Shown here in pieces: positions 1 to 5,597 of a stretch of 13,401 bases of DNA. Positions within the stretch are counted from its first letter, which is position 1; the number at the start of each line of letters is the position of its first letter. Origin of the DNA: 2-01-FULL-49-10 sp041652335. GTDB taxonomy: Bacteria; Patescibacteriota; Kazan-3B-28; UBA10110. The position numbers were made by a program, and so were the translations under genes. The notes under the pieces were generated by a model. The model had not been told where the DNA came from. It worked only from the letters and a program-made list of their open reading frames with translations, and ran no database searches. The stretch is from NCBI GenBank assembly GCA_041652335.1, contig JBAZHL010000017.1:1-13401 (forward strand), written 5' to 3'.

Positions 1-1021
1 TTTTGTCGCGTTCCAGGTTAGCTAACTGTAGGATCATCTCTCGTTCCGTCAGCAGCTCATGATAAAATTCGCCATATTGGTTAATGATCGCAGTAATGAT
101 TTCGTCAAACCCACCGATAGCATCTAATTTGTCTAAGTGAAGAATGGCACGGCGAAGCAATCGGCGCAAAACATAACCCTGCTCCTTATTGCTCGGTTGA
201 ATGTGGTCAGAGAGCAAAAACACGCTGCCTCGCAAATGATCAGCCACTATTCTTACGGATAGTTCATTCTCAGCTCCAACTCCGGGAGCATGCTGTTTAA
301 TTACCTCAATGATCGGGGTAAACGCATCCGTATCGTAAAAGCTATTGGCCTCCGGAGTAACGGCGGTTAATATCCGTTCCAACCCACCACCCATATCTAC
401 TCCCGGTGTGGATAGGGGAGTAAGCACACTACCGGCATGACCGTAAAATTCGTTAAATACCTCGTTCCATATCTCGACGCCATCAACATAAAATTCTACA
501 TTGGGGCCACATGGCCCTTCATTACCGGTCGGCCCCCAAAAGTTATCAGCCGCTCCATAAGCTACTATTTTGGTTAATCCAGGTAATGTTTCTAAGACCC
601 GCTTAGAATCTGTATCGGCCGCTGCTCCTGGCCGATCGCCGTTGTAATAGGTGGCATGGATTCGTTTTGGATCAATGCCTAAATACTCCGGATTGGTGAT
701 GAACTCCCAGGCCATCTTCAAAGCCTCTTCTTTAAAGTAGTCACCGAACGAGAAGTGCCCCACCATCTCAAAGAAGGTCAGGTGGGTGTCGTCGCCCACC
801 TCGTCAATATCGGCGGTACGAAAACATTTTTGGATGCTAATTACTCTAAGGCCATACGGGCTACGGGTACCCGTAAAGTATGGTTTAAACTGCTGCATCC
901 CAGCTGTGGTTAACAGCACCGAGGTATCGTGTTGGGGAATTAGGGAAGACGAGGGCACCAGCTGATGCCCATGCTTAACAAAGAAGTCGGTAAATTTCTG
1001 CCTCAGTTCTCGATAATCCAT
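1..1021 (-). CDS. alaS: Alanyl-tRNA synthetase, N-terminal part (cut by window edge)
   Basis: This enzyme charges tRNA-Ala with alanine in the cytoplasm. About 340 N-terminal residues are present, where family members usually have about 870, so the tRNA-recognition end, the editing domain and the C-Ala domain lie outside the window. The start reads MDYRELRQKFTDFF. The class II catalytic core follows, with LTFFEMVGHFSFGDYF, then NFWGPTGNEGPCGPNVEF, then GVDMGGGLERI, and the start of the helical tRNA-binding region with PSNKEQGYVLRRLLRRA. These are hallmark AlaRS blocks. The ATG at 1021 is preceded on the minus strand by TATACT only seven bases upstream and by no Shine-Dalgarno, so the mRNA may be leaderless. 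The upstream sequence is one arm of an 18-bp inverted repeat. I saw no T-box signature in the leader. Frame and motifs are intact and identification is firm. Confidence 0.97.
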   Translation of the reverse strand, partial: MDYRELRQKFTDFFVKHGHQLVPSSSLIPQHDTSVLLTTAGMQQFKPYFTGTRSPYGLRVISIQKCFRTADIDEVGDDTHLTFFEMVGHFSFGDYFKEEALKMAWEFITNPEYLGIDPKRIHATYYNGDRPGAAADTDSKRVLETLPGLTKIVAYGAADNFWGPTGNEGPCGPNVEFYVDGVEIWNEVFNEFYGHAGSVLTPLSTPGVDMGGGLERILTAVTPEANSFYDTDAFTPIIEVIKQHAPGVGAENELSVRIVADHLRGSVFLLSDHIQPSNKEQGYVLRRLLRRAILHLDKLDAIGGFDEIITAIINQYGEFYHELLTEREMILQLANLERDK

Positions 1022-1028
1022 CTTTTAT

Positions 1029-1057
1029 AGTATACCCCGTTAGAAATTGCCCACCAA
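1029..1057 (-). promoter_or_regulatory. Putative alaS promoter, leaderless type
   Basis: On the minus strand, TTGGTG (1052-1057) and TATACT (1029-1034) are separated by 17 bases. The predicted transcription start falls at about 1022, next to the alaS ATG at 1021. The spacer lies within the left arm of the 18-bp inverted repeat. The -10 matches well and the -35 is partial. This comes from pattern reading only. Confidence 0.5.
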
Positions 1058-1148
1058 AACTAACGGTCGACCAAGTCAGCGGGGCGACTATCAAGTGGTT
1101 AACACCAAAATATGACAGTATTGCCGTTTGAATTTCTAACGGGGTATA
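1031..1148. repeat. 118-bp element bounded by a perfect 18-bp inverted repeat
   Basis: The left arm at 1031-1048 reads TATACCCCGTTAGAAATT. The right arm at 1131-1148 is its exact reverse complement, and the match stops at both ends. The interior of about 82 bases contains no ORF of note but does contain a third copy of the core CTAACGG at 1060-1066, so the left arm could alternatively pair locally. Both arms run outward into -10-like boxes: TATACT toward alaS and TATAGT toward the plus-strand gene. It could be a small non-autonomous mobile element, a bidirectional promoter with symmetric control sites, or a dispersed intergenic repeat. No target-site duplication is evident. Confidence 0.75.
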
Positions 1149-1199
1149 GTTCGTTGGTCGCTTTACCGGAAGCCATAGGAGATAATTGGTAAAAAATGC

Positions 1200-1228
1200 T
1201 TTACAGGAGCTAATTTTTATGGTATACT
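1200..1228 (+). promoter_or_regulatory. Sigma-70-type promoter for the 153-aa orphan gene
   Basis: TTTACA (1200-1205), a 17-base spacer and TATACT (1223-1228) are present. The -10 is preceded by TGG, making an extended -10. This is one of the best promoter matches in the window. It predicts a leader of about 36 bases before the ATG at 1271. Confidence 0.7.
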
Positions 1229-1270
1229 AAAAAAACGTGCACGAATAAAAAATAAAACAGCGAGGGGGAG

Positions 1271-1732
1271 ATGAATCGTTTTGAACCTGATTTAACCCGC
1301 TATCACCCAGATCCAGAACGGAATACCGAGTCTGAGGAATACCTCGAAGAGATCGAGACATGGTTAGTTAACCAGATGAGCCGCGTTAGGAGCCAAGGTC
1401 ACAGGCTGGAGGAGTCCCCAGCAGAGTTGATGGAGATGATCGATAATTTTCGCAGGAGTCCGAAGGTGTTAGCCCCTTTGGCTGGTGTGGCCAGTGCAAG
1501 AGGGGAGCGATCGGAGATTTTTTATCAGCTGTCTCGGGCAGAAATCGCAATGAGCCAAGACCCCTTTTTGGTTAATCGTTATCCGAGCCCGGATAAGGCA
1601 GCTCGAGCCAGAATTATGGGGATTTTAGCTCAATGGCCGATTTTGAATGATAAAGACCGCCGGGTTATGCCCAATGAATACGTCGAATGGTTAGCGGACA
1701 GGGATAGAGACCATCGAGCCAAAGCTGCCTAA
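1271..1732 (+). CDS. Hypothetical 153-aa charged protein
   Basis: I do not recognise this family. The 153-residue product is highly charged, has no signal peptide or membrane segment, and has no cysteine pair or nucleotide-binding motif. Most of it looks helical: acidic stretches near residues 20-55, a mixed middle (about 60-100) and a basic, Arg-rich last third with the run DRRVMPNEYVEWLADRDRD near the end. Start choice is supported by a purine-rich GAGGGGGAG directly before the ATG and by the promoter at 1200-1228. Upstream lies the inverted-repeat element. Downstream it faces the minus-strand 49-aa basic protein across a hairpin terminator. The promoter and codon pattern argue that it is a real gene. 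It could be a lineage-specific cytoplasmic or nucleic-acid-associated protein, but nothing seen proves that. Confidence 0.7.
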   Translation: MNRFEPDLTRYHPDPERNTESEEYLEEIETWLVNQMSRVRSQGHRLEESPAELMEMIDNFRRSPKVLAPLAGVASARGERSEIFYQLSRAEIAMSQDPFLVNRYPSPDKAARARIMGILAQWPILNDKDRRVMPNEYVEWLADRDRDHRAKAA

Positions 1733-1765
1733 GCAATCTAACCAAACTAATAACCAAAAAGCTCA

Positions 1766-1797
1766 CTGCATTAGCCGTGAGCTCTTTGATTGAAAAA
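1766..1797 (-). terminator. Rho-independent terminator after the 49-aa basic protein gene
   Basis: A 7-bp stem AGCTCAC/GTGAGCT (1770-1776 with 1787-1793) encloses a 10-base loop. On the minus strand it is followed by five T residues. It lies between two converging genes, so it may also slow plus-strand transcripts, although the plus-strand U-tract is weak. Confidence 0.7.
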
Positions 1798-1809
1798 TCG
1801 GTTATCCGT

Positions 1810-1959
1810 TTACTTGCGCGCTTTTTTGCGGCGACGGACAACTTTCTTTTTAGGTGCAGCCTTCTTCACCTTGCGGCGACGGACCACTTTCCTTTTGGGA
1901 GCAGCCTTGCGGCGCGTGGTCTTCTTGGCGGCAGCTTTCTTGCGGCGTTTGACGGCCAT
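1810..1959 (-). CDS. 49-aa lysine/arginine-rich histone-H1-like protein
   Basis: This short gene encodes 49 residues, of which 17 are Lys and 12 are Arg, with no acidic and no aromatic residues. It begins MAVKRRKKAAAKKTTRRK. A 12-residue unit is then present twice, AAPKRKVVRRRK at residues 19-30 and AAPKKKVVRRRK at 34-45, before a basic tail. Such composition is typical of histone-H1-like or Hc1-like nucleoid proteins and of basic RNA-binding tails, so nucleic-acid binding is likely; any more exact role is inference. The start is well supported by GGAGGG on the minus strand eight bases before the ATG, and the gene ends at a hairpin terminator. A TTGACA-containing promoter lies upstream. The length and amino-acid bias are unusual, but the RBS, promoter and terminator together make it convincing. 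Confidence 0.82.
   Translation of the reverse strand: MAVKRRKKAAAKKTTRRKAAPKRKVVRRRKVKKAAPKKKVVRRRKKARK
1826..1908. repeat. Two imperfect tandem repeat units, period 45 bp, inside the basic-protein gene
   Basis: Positions 1826-1863 and 1871-1908 match at 34 of 38 bases with a 45-base offset, a multiple of three. This produces the duplicated 12-residue basic unit of the 49-aa protein and suggests the gene grew by internal duplication. Confidence 0.85.
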
Positions 1960-2020
1960 GTCCTACCCTCCTCGAAATTAACTAATAAAATTAACTATCA
2001 ACTTACATTATTGTAACACT

Positions 2021-2050
2021 ACTACACGTAATTGTAACTGTTTTTGTCAA
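2021..2050 (-). promoter_or_regulatory. Putative promoter of the 49-aa basic protein gene
   Basis: On the minus strand a perfect TTGACA (2045-2050) is followed after 18 bases by TGTAGT (2021-2026). An alternative is TACAAT (2010-2015) with GTTACA (2033-2038) at 17 bases. The octamer ATTGTAAC occurs twice (plus strand 2010-2017 and 2031-2038), 21 bases apart, which is two helical turns and could be a regulator site. Confidence 0.5.
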
Positions 2051-2087
2051 GCGGCACAACGCAAATTGTTATTTTTTGTATAAATAA

Positions 2088-2121
2088 AACTTTCGCCCCG
2101 ATAATTTTCGGAGCGAAAGTT
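2088..2121 (-). terminator. Rho-independent terminator after bL25
   Basis: On the minus strand a long stem AACTTTCGC/GCGAAAGTT (2113-2121 with 2088-2096), extended inward by further pairs, is followed by a T-rich stretch TTATTTATA. It lies 25 bases beyond the bL25 stop codon. Confidence 0.75.
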
Positions 2122-2145
2122 AATTACTATTTAATCAGCGTGTAA

Positions 2146-2826
2146 TTATTCTTTTTTACCGTCTTCAGAATTTTCCTCTTCGGTGGCTGATTTTTCAGCT
2201 GAGGCTTCTACCTCGGCAATCGCTTCGGCTTCTGTCTTAACTTCAGCTTCAACTTCGTCGGCCGCCGGTGGCGTAACTAACACAATTGACTCATCGGGTT
2301 CCGCTAAAGTCTTGACACCATTTGGAATATTAAGATCTTTGATGGTAATGGCACTATCGATCTTGGTTAACACAGACAAATCGACTTCGATATCGTGCGG
2401 CAGATCTTTAGGCAAACATTCAACTTCGATTTCGTCTTTATTGGTAATTAAGATGCCGCCAAATTCTTTAACTGCCGGTGCTTCATTAATAAATCTCAAT
2501 GGCACAGTGGCCTTTAATTCCTCGTCCGCTTTAATTTGATATAGATCAACATGAATGTGATTGCCCTCCACTGGATCAAACTGAGTATCTTTAACCAAAA
2601 CCTGACGAGATTCTGTCTCGCCTTCGATCTGTAAGTTAATTATGGTAGTCTCTCCCGTCTCTTTATATAACCGCTCGAAGGCATCAAAGGGGACAGCTAT
2701 GGCCATGGGTTCGATTGCTTTGCCGTAAAGCACCCCTGGCAGGGTACCGCCCACCCGAAGTTTACTGGGAGCAACAGATAGGTCACGCTTAGTGGCGTTT
2801 AAGTTGGGGGTAGCTGTTTTAGCCAT
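2146..2826 (-). CDS. rplY: 50S ribosomal protein bL25, long CTC form
   Basis: bL25 binds 5S rRNA in the large ribosomal subunit. The 226-residue product is the long two-domain form (CTC/TL5). The N-terminal 5S-binding barrel covers residues 1 to about 95, with the typical early blocks KRDLSVAPSKLRVGGTLPGVLYG and the FDPVEGNHIHVDLYQI segment. The C-terminal beta domain runs to about residue 188 and includes GVKTLAEPDESIVLV. A Glu/Ala-rich acidic tail of about 38 residues follows, a common feature of long bL25 proteins. The ATG at 2826 matches the family start MAKTATPNLNATKR. There is no clear Shine-Dalgarno. The gene is monocistronic by appearance: its predicted promoter overlaps the terminator of the preceding gene, and it has its own terminator. 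Confidence 0.95.
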   Translation of the reverse strand: MAKTATPNLNATKRDLSVAPSKLRVGGTLPGVLYGKAIEPMAIAVPFDAFERLYKETGETTIINLQIEGETESRQVLVKDTQFDPVEGNHIHVDLYQIKADEELKATVPLRFINEAPAVKEFGGILITNKDEIEVECLPKDLPHDIEVDLSVLTKIDSAITIKDLNIPNGVKTLAEPDESIVLVTPPAADEVEAEVKTEAEAIAEVEASAEKSATEEENSEDGKKE

Positions 2827-2858
2827 ATGAGATAGGGTTTAGCTGATGTAACTTCGTT

Positions 2859-2887
2859 AATATACTTAAAAAGCCCTGCTGGGGCAA
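2859..2887 (-). promoter_or_regulatory. Possible bL25 promoter overlapping a terminator
   Basis: On the minus strand TTGCCC (2882-2887), 17 bases and TATATT (2859-2864) are found. The -35 box lies inside the stem of the preceding gene's terminator hairpin. The -35 matches consensus at four of six bases. The predicted leader is about 25 bases. Confidence 0.4.
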
Positions 2888-2893
2888 GGCTTT
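2870..2893 (-). terminator. Rho-independent terminator after the zinc-ribbon gene
   Basis: A 10-bp stem (one G-T pair) forms between 2870-2879 and 2884-2893 with a four-base loop. On the minus strand it ends in GGCTTTTT. It lies 22 bases after the stop codon of the 121-aa protein. Confidence 0.8.
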
Positions 2894-2914
2894 CGTTTGG
2901 GGGAGGAGAGAACC

Positions 2915-3280
2915 TTAGCGGCCAGGGCTAAGGAAGATATCTAAACTATCGCCAGATTTAAACAGGGCATTATGGATGTCCAAGACATCATCATGGGTAA
3001 CCGGGCGAAACATAGGGGAGTCTTCGGCCACCAACTTGCGGCGCTTGATGATCTGCTCATCAACGATCTCCGCCTCGAGTAAACCACCCTCCTGATCAGC
3101 TACCGCAACAGAGGCAAATACCGGGGTGCTGCACTTATGGCAACGGAGATGTAAGAAGGTCATGGTGTCCATCTGCCCCAGATAATGAATATCGTCCAGG
3201 AAGTAGGGGGATGAGCAGTTGGGGCAACGCATCACATCCTGCAGATTGGAGACGAGCTTTTCGAACTGGCGATCATTCAT
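2915..3280 (-). CDS. Hypothetical zinc-ribbon protein, 121 aa
   Basis: The product has two CxxC knuckles, CPNC at residues 19-22 and CHKC at 47-50, separated by 24 residues. This is the spacing of a treble or zinc ribbon that would hold one Zn ion. After the ribbon come about 70 residues without recognised motifs: a short beta-like stretch VFASVAVAD, then a charged segment EIVDEQIIKRRK and a mixed end SGDSLDIFLSPGR. There is no membrane segment or signal peptide, so it is probably cytoplasmic. Zinc ribbons of this kind often bind nucleic acids or proteins, but the family is unknown to me. The ATG at 3280 lacks a Shine-Dalgarno but has an excellent promoter 40 bases upstream. The gene is monocistronic, with its own promoter and terminator. 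Confidence 0.8.
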   Translation of the reverse strand: MNDRQFEKLVSNLQDVMRCPNCSSPYFLDDIHYLGQMDTMTFLHLRCHKCSTPVFASVAVADQEGGLLEAEIVDEQIIKRRKLVAEDSPMFRPVTHDDVLDIHNALFKSGDSLDIFLSPGR

Positions 3281-3319
3281 GGCTTTTTGTTTTAGTTTTG
3301 TTTTCTGACCCGTTTTTTC

Positions 3320-3348
3320 ATTGTACCCGAAATATCCCTTTTTGTCAA
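3320..3348 (-). promoter_or_regulatory. Strong sigma-70-type promoter of the zinc-ribbon gene
   Basis: On the minus strand a perfect TTGACA (3343-3348), a 17-base spacer and TACAAT (3320-3325) are present. The -35 box overlaps the stop codon of the upstream WecA-like gene (3345-3347), so this promoter is embedded in the end of that gene. It predicts a leader of about 33 bases, A-rich and without a Shine-Dalgarno. Confidence 0.75.
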
Positions 3349-4370
3349 CTCCTTTTCCTCTGTTGGATGAGAAATATAGTCCTGATAAGCAAAATCATCA
3401 CTAATAGGGTTACCCCCAAAGCGATTAGTTTCGCCCAGGTGCCAGACAATAACGAGACAACCCCAAATACTGCCGAGATGCCTAAGATGATGATGGTGAC
3501 GCCCATATGGGGGACGCCAACGGCCAATAGGCGATGGTGGAGATGGTCTCGATCAGCCGAAAATGGGTTCTTGCCATGGATCACTCTCCGGATAATGGCG
3601 TAGATGGTGTCGAGTAGGGGAAAGCCCAATACCAGAGAAGCCGTAGCTAATTTAGCTCCGCCCATTAGAGCCAAAGCTCCTACCAAGAAGCCTAAAGTAT
3701 AGCTCCCCGAATCGCCCATAAAGATCTTGGCCGGAAACCAGTTCCAACAGACAAACCCTAATGAGGTGCCCAACAGAATGATCGCCAACAGCGCCGTCTG
3801 CGGCTGATTAACAAATGCAAACAAACTCAAATAAAATAAGGCCGTGGCGGCGATGGAGGTAGCGCCAGCGGCCAACCCATCTAACCCGTCCAACAAATTT
3901 ACGGCATTAGTCACCAACCACAACCACGCCGCAGTTAAACCTAAATCCCAAATCTCGGGCAGTACTATCACTCCGCCAAACGGATTGGTTACCTGATCGA
4001 TCCGGATACCAAACCATAGCGCCACTCCAATAGCTGCAAACTGAATTAAGATCTTAAGCCAAGCTTTTAAATTATAGATATCATCCAACAGCCCCATTAA
4101 GAACATCAACGAGACCGCGATCAACAAACCGATCCGCTGAGGGGTAAGATCCATAAACACTAAGAAGGGGATAACAAACGCCAGATAGATAGCCACCCCA
4201 CCCAGCCGCACCATCCGGCGCTGATGAGTCTGATGAGTGGTATAGTACGCAAACCAACCCCGCTTCTCGGCGTAGAGTTTAATACTCAGAGTTAACAGGT
4301 AGCTCAAAATTAGAGCGACTCCGAACGGCCACAGATAGGTAGGCCAACTAACTGGGATCAGATCAGACAC
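3345..4370 (-). CDS. WecA/TagO-family undecaprenyl-phosphate sugar-1-phosphate transferase
   Basis: This integral membrane enzyme family moves a sugar 1-phosphate, usually GlcNAc-1-P, from its UDP form to undecaprenyl phosphate, the first step in making many surface polysaccharides. The 341-residue product has about ten hydrophobic membrane segments. Family motifs appear in order: GLLDD near residues 93-97, NAVNLLDGLDGLAAG at 155-169, FPAKIFMGDSGSYTLGF at 212-228, and RDHLHHRL at 274-281. The last resembles the HIHH loop of WecA and separates it from MraY, which joins to the MurNAc-pentapeptide substrate. The start is GTG at 4370, overlapping the stop of the RNHCP gene by eight bases, so translation is probably coupled. 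The exact sugar cannot be told from sequence; wecA or tagO would be the closest symbols. Confidence 0.92.
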   Translation of the reverse strand: MSDLIPVSWPTYLWPFGVALILSYLLTLSIKLYAEKRGWFAYYTTHQTHQRRMVRLGGVAIYLAFVIPFLVFMDLTPQRIGLLIAVSLMFLMGLLDDIYNLKAWLKILIQFAAIGVALWFGIRIDQVTNPFGGVIVLPEIWDLGLTAAWLWLVTNAVNLLDGLDGLAAGATSIAATALFYLSLFAFVNQPQTALLAIILLGTSLGFVCWNWFPAKIFMGDSGSYTLGFLVGALALMGGAKLATASLVLGFPLLDTIYAIIRRVIHGKNPFSADRDHLHHRLLAVGVPHMGVTIIILGISAVFGVVSLLSGTWAKLIALGVTLLVMILLIRTIFLIQQRKRS

Positions 4371-4674
4371 GGAAGTCTTGGTTAATTCTCACTAATTCAT
4401 CAAAGCTATCGTCTGGAGCGGTTTTGTTCCTCTTTTCGGCACCGCAACGAAGACACTTGTGGATAATGGCATAATCGCCACCGTCATACTCAACCCTCGC
4501 TGGAGCCATCAGCCCACCGCAAGGGTTGGCTCGATCACCCGGAACGTTATCAACGTGCTTACTATATAAACACTTGGGGCAATGGTTGGTGTAGCCCGAG
4601 CCCTTAACCTTGGCGCCGCAGTTCTCGCAGGTAAAATCTTCGGCGTTTTTGATAAAATTCCTCTGCTCGTCCAT
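4363..4674 (-). CDS. RNHCP-domain zinc-binding protein
   Basis: The 103-residue product matches the small RNHCP domain family, whose molecular role is not known to me. It begins with MDEQRNFIKNAEDFTCENCG, and its metal-binding cysteines sit in CENC (16-19), CPKC (32-35), the PCGG element near 52 and CLRC (74-77), enough for two zinc sites. The longer reading frame to 4773 adds 33 residues unlike the family, so I chose the internal ATG at 4674. This choice is supported by a perfect minus-strand TATAAT that ends seven bases before the ATG, which would make the mRNA leaderless. Its last eight bases overlap the GTG start of the WecA-like gene, so the two form an operon. Confidence 0.85.
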   Translation of the reverse strand: MDEQRNFIKNAEDFTCENCGAKVKGSGYTNHCPKCLYSKHVDNVPGDRANPCGGLMAPARVEYDGGDYAIIHKCLRCGAEKRNKTAPDDSFDELVRINQDFRV

Positions 4675-4681
4675 TAGCCTT

Positions 4682-4687
4682 ATTATA
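4682..4687 (-). promoter_or_regulatory. -10 box of the RNHCP/WecA-like operon
   Basis: A perfect TATAAT on the minus strand places the transcription start at about 4675, directly at the ATG at 4674. No convincing -35 is visible at 16-18 bases. It supports the shorter start of the RNHCP gene. Confidence 0.55.
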
Positions 4688-4763
4688 CGCTGAAACGTAT
4701 AAATCAGCTCTGAGATTGACGAAAGAGCCGTAAACCAGTTATGCTGGGCTCTCTTCTTTGACA

Positions 4764-4809
4764 TTCCGGACACTTAGCCATGTGTGGCTAAATCATAGCG
4801 TTTTCCGGA
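4764..4809. promoter_or_regulatory. Palindrome flanked by two TTCCGGA sites, before the Nudix-like gene
   Basis: A 7-bp inverted repeat TTAGCCA/TGGCTAA with a TGTG loop spans 4774-4791. Two copies of TTCCGGA (4764-4770 and 4803-4809), each containing the palindrome TCCGGA, frame it. A TTGACA at 4758-4763 lies just before, but I find no good -10 at 16-18 bases. This could be an operator for a repressor or activator, or a hairpin in the leader. Confidence 0.45.
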
Positions 4810-4822
4810 TAAGGAGTGGTAA

Positions 4823-5551
4823 ATGCTAACAGCAGAAAATGGTAAGAAGCTGGGATTTTTTCTGTCGGTTAATGGCGTAACGCCATCTATCGATCAGCCG
4901 CCTGGCGGACGGGGCAACACACTGGAGCTGGAAACAGCTTACGTCAGCATCTCCATCGGCGACCGCGAATCGGCCCAGCGGCCGGGCGAACGGGAAACCT
5001 GGTACAATTTCGAGTCCCGCCGCGCTGCCGAGATCGCCTTCCTGTCGATGATCGATGGAGTCCTCTGCGTAGTCGTGATGCGCAAGCAGTACACTAAGGA
5101 CGATTCCTGGATGTACAAGATCCCCGGCGGTTACGACTTCAGCGATGAAAACCCGAACTTCCATCTCATCGACAAGATCGCACTCGATACCGGTCTCCGC
5201 CTGGTCAACCAGCCGATCTATCTCGGTAGCACTGCCGGGCATCCGGAGATCGATACACCGATCGGCCTCTTCTGCGCCCTGCCCGGCAGTTGGGAGCCAC
5301 AGGATCGCCCGCGCAAAGGCATCGAGCTGCTGGAGCGGCCACTGGAGTGGGCGCTCGACTATTTCGATCAGCACGCCCTCGGAGACGAGCACCAACTGGC
5401 CGACATCTTCGGCGAGTGTATCGATGCGAGCGGGGTGAACCACGATAGTCCGTTGTACCACGTCAACAGCACCGGGTTCGAACTGCTCTTCCGGCTCGAC
5501 CGCCGGTTACGCAAGGGCGTGATCACTATCCCGGGCTACACACACGGTTAA
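4823..5551 (+). CDS. Degenerate Nudix-like protein, GC-rich and probably acquired
   Basis: The 242-residue product resembles ADP-ribose-pyrophosphatase-like Nudix proteins in its middle: VVVMRKQY near residue 84, then IPGGYDFSDE, then IALDTGL, then YLGSTAGHPEIDTPIGLF. The Nudix box G-x5-E-x7-REUxEExGU can be laid on residues 103-125 with correct spacing, but the REUxEE part reads DKIALD, so most catalytic glutamates are missing. It may be an inactive ligand-binding relative or use altered metal ligands. The N-terminal 75 residues and the last 70 are unrecognised. The ATG has AAGGAG six bases upstream. By hand count the first 480 bases from 4861 are about 60% GC, against about 43-52% in sampled neighbour lines, which suggests horizontal transfer. 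It is divergent from the RNHCP gene and ends in a strong terminator. The Nudix assignment is tentative. Confidence 0.75.
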   Translation: MLTAENGKKLGFFLSVNGVTPSIDQPPGGRGNTLELETAYVSISIGDRESAQRPGERETWYNFESRRAAEIAFLSMIDGVLCVVVMRKQYTKDDSWMYKIPGGYDFSDENPNFHLIDKIALDTGLRLVNQPIYLGSTAGHPEIDTPIGLFCALPGSWEPQDRPRKGIELLERPLEWALDYFDQHALGDEHQLADIFGECIDASGVNHDSPLYHVNSTGFELLFRLDRRLRKGVITIPGYTHG

Positions 5552-5569
5552 TCCCTGCAGAAAAAACAC

Positions 5570-5597
5570 AGCCTCGGGCGCCCCCGAGGCTATTTTT
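5570..5597. terminator. Strong bidirectional terminator
   Basis: A perfect 9-bp GC-rich stem AGCCTCGGG/CCCGAGGCT (5570-5578 with 5583-5591) has a four-base loop. It is followed by ATTTTTATA on the plus strand and by GTGTTTTTTC on the minus strand. It separates the plus-strand Nudix-like gene from the minus-strand MBL gene, whose stop codon (5596-5598) it abuts. Confidence 0.9.

Noticed and set aside
1022..1148. T-box riboswitch in the alaS leader
   Set aside because: No T-box sequence or specifier stem could be found, and the predicted transcript starts almost at the ATG, leaving no room for a leader RNA.
1777..2016. Plus-strand reading frames over the 49-aa basic protein
   Set aside because: They translate to low-complexity Phe/Leu/Arg-rich products from the antisense of Lys/Arg codons. 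The minus-strand ORF has a strong RBS and promoter.
4675..4773. 33-residue N-terminal extension of the RNHCP protein
   Set aside because: The extension is unlike the family, crosses a perfect TATAAT box and reaches the control region of the divergent gene. The ATG at 4674 matches the normal domain start.
4826..5461. 211-aa minus-strand reading frame opposite the Nudix-like gene
   Set aside because: It is a shadow of the GC-rich plus-strand gene, which has the RBS, recognisable motifs and terminator.
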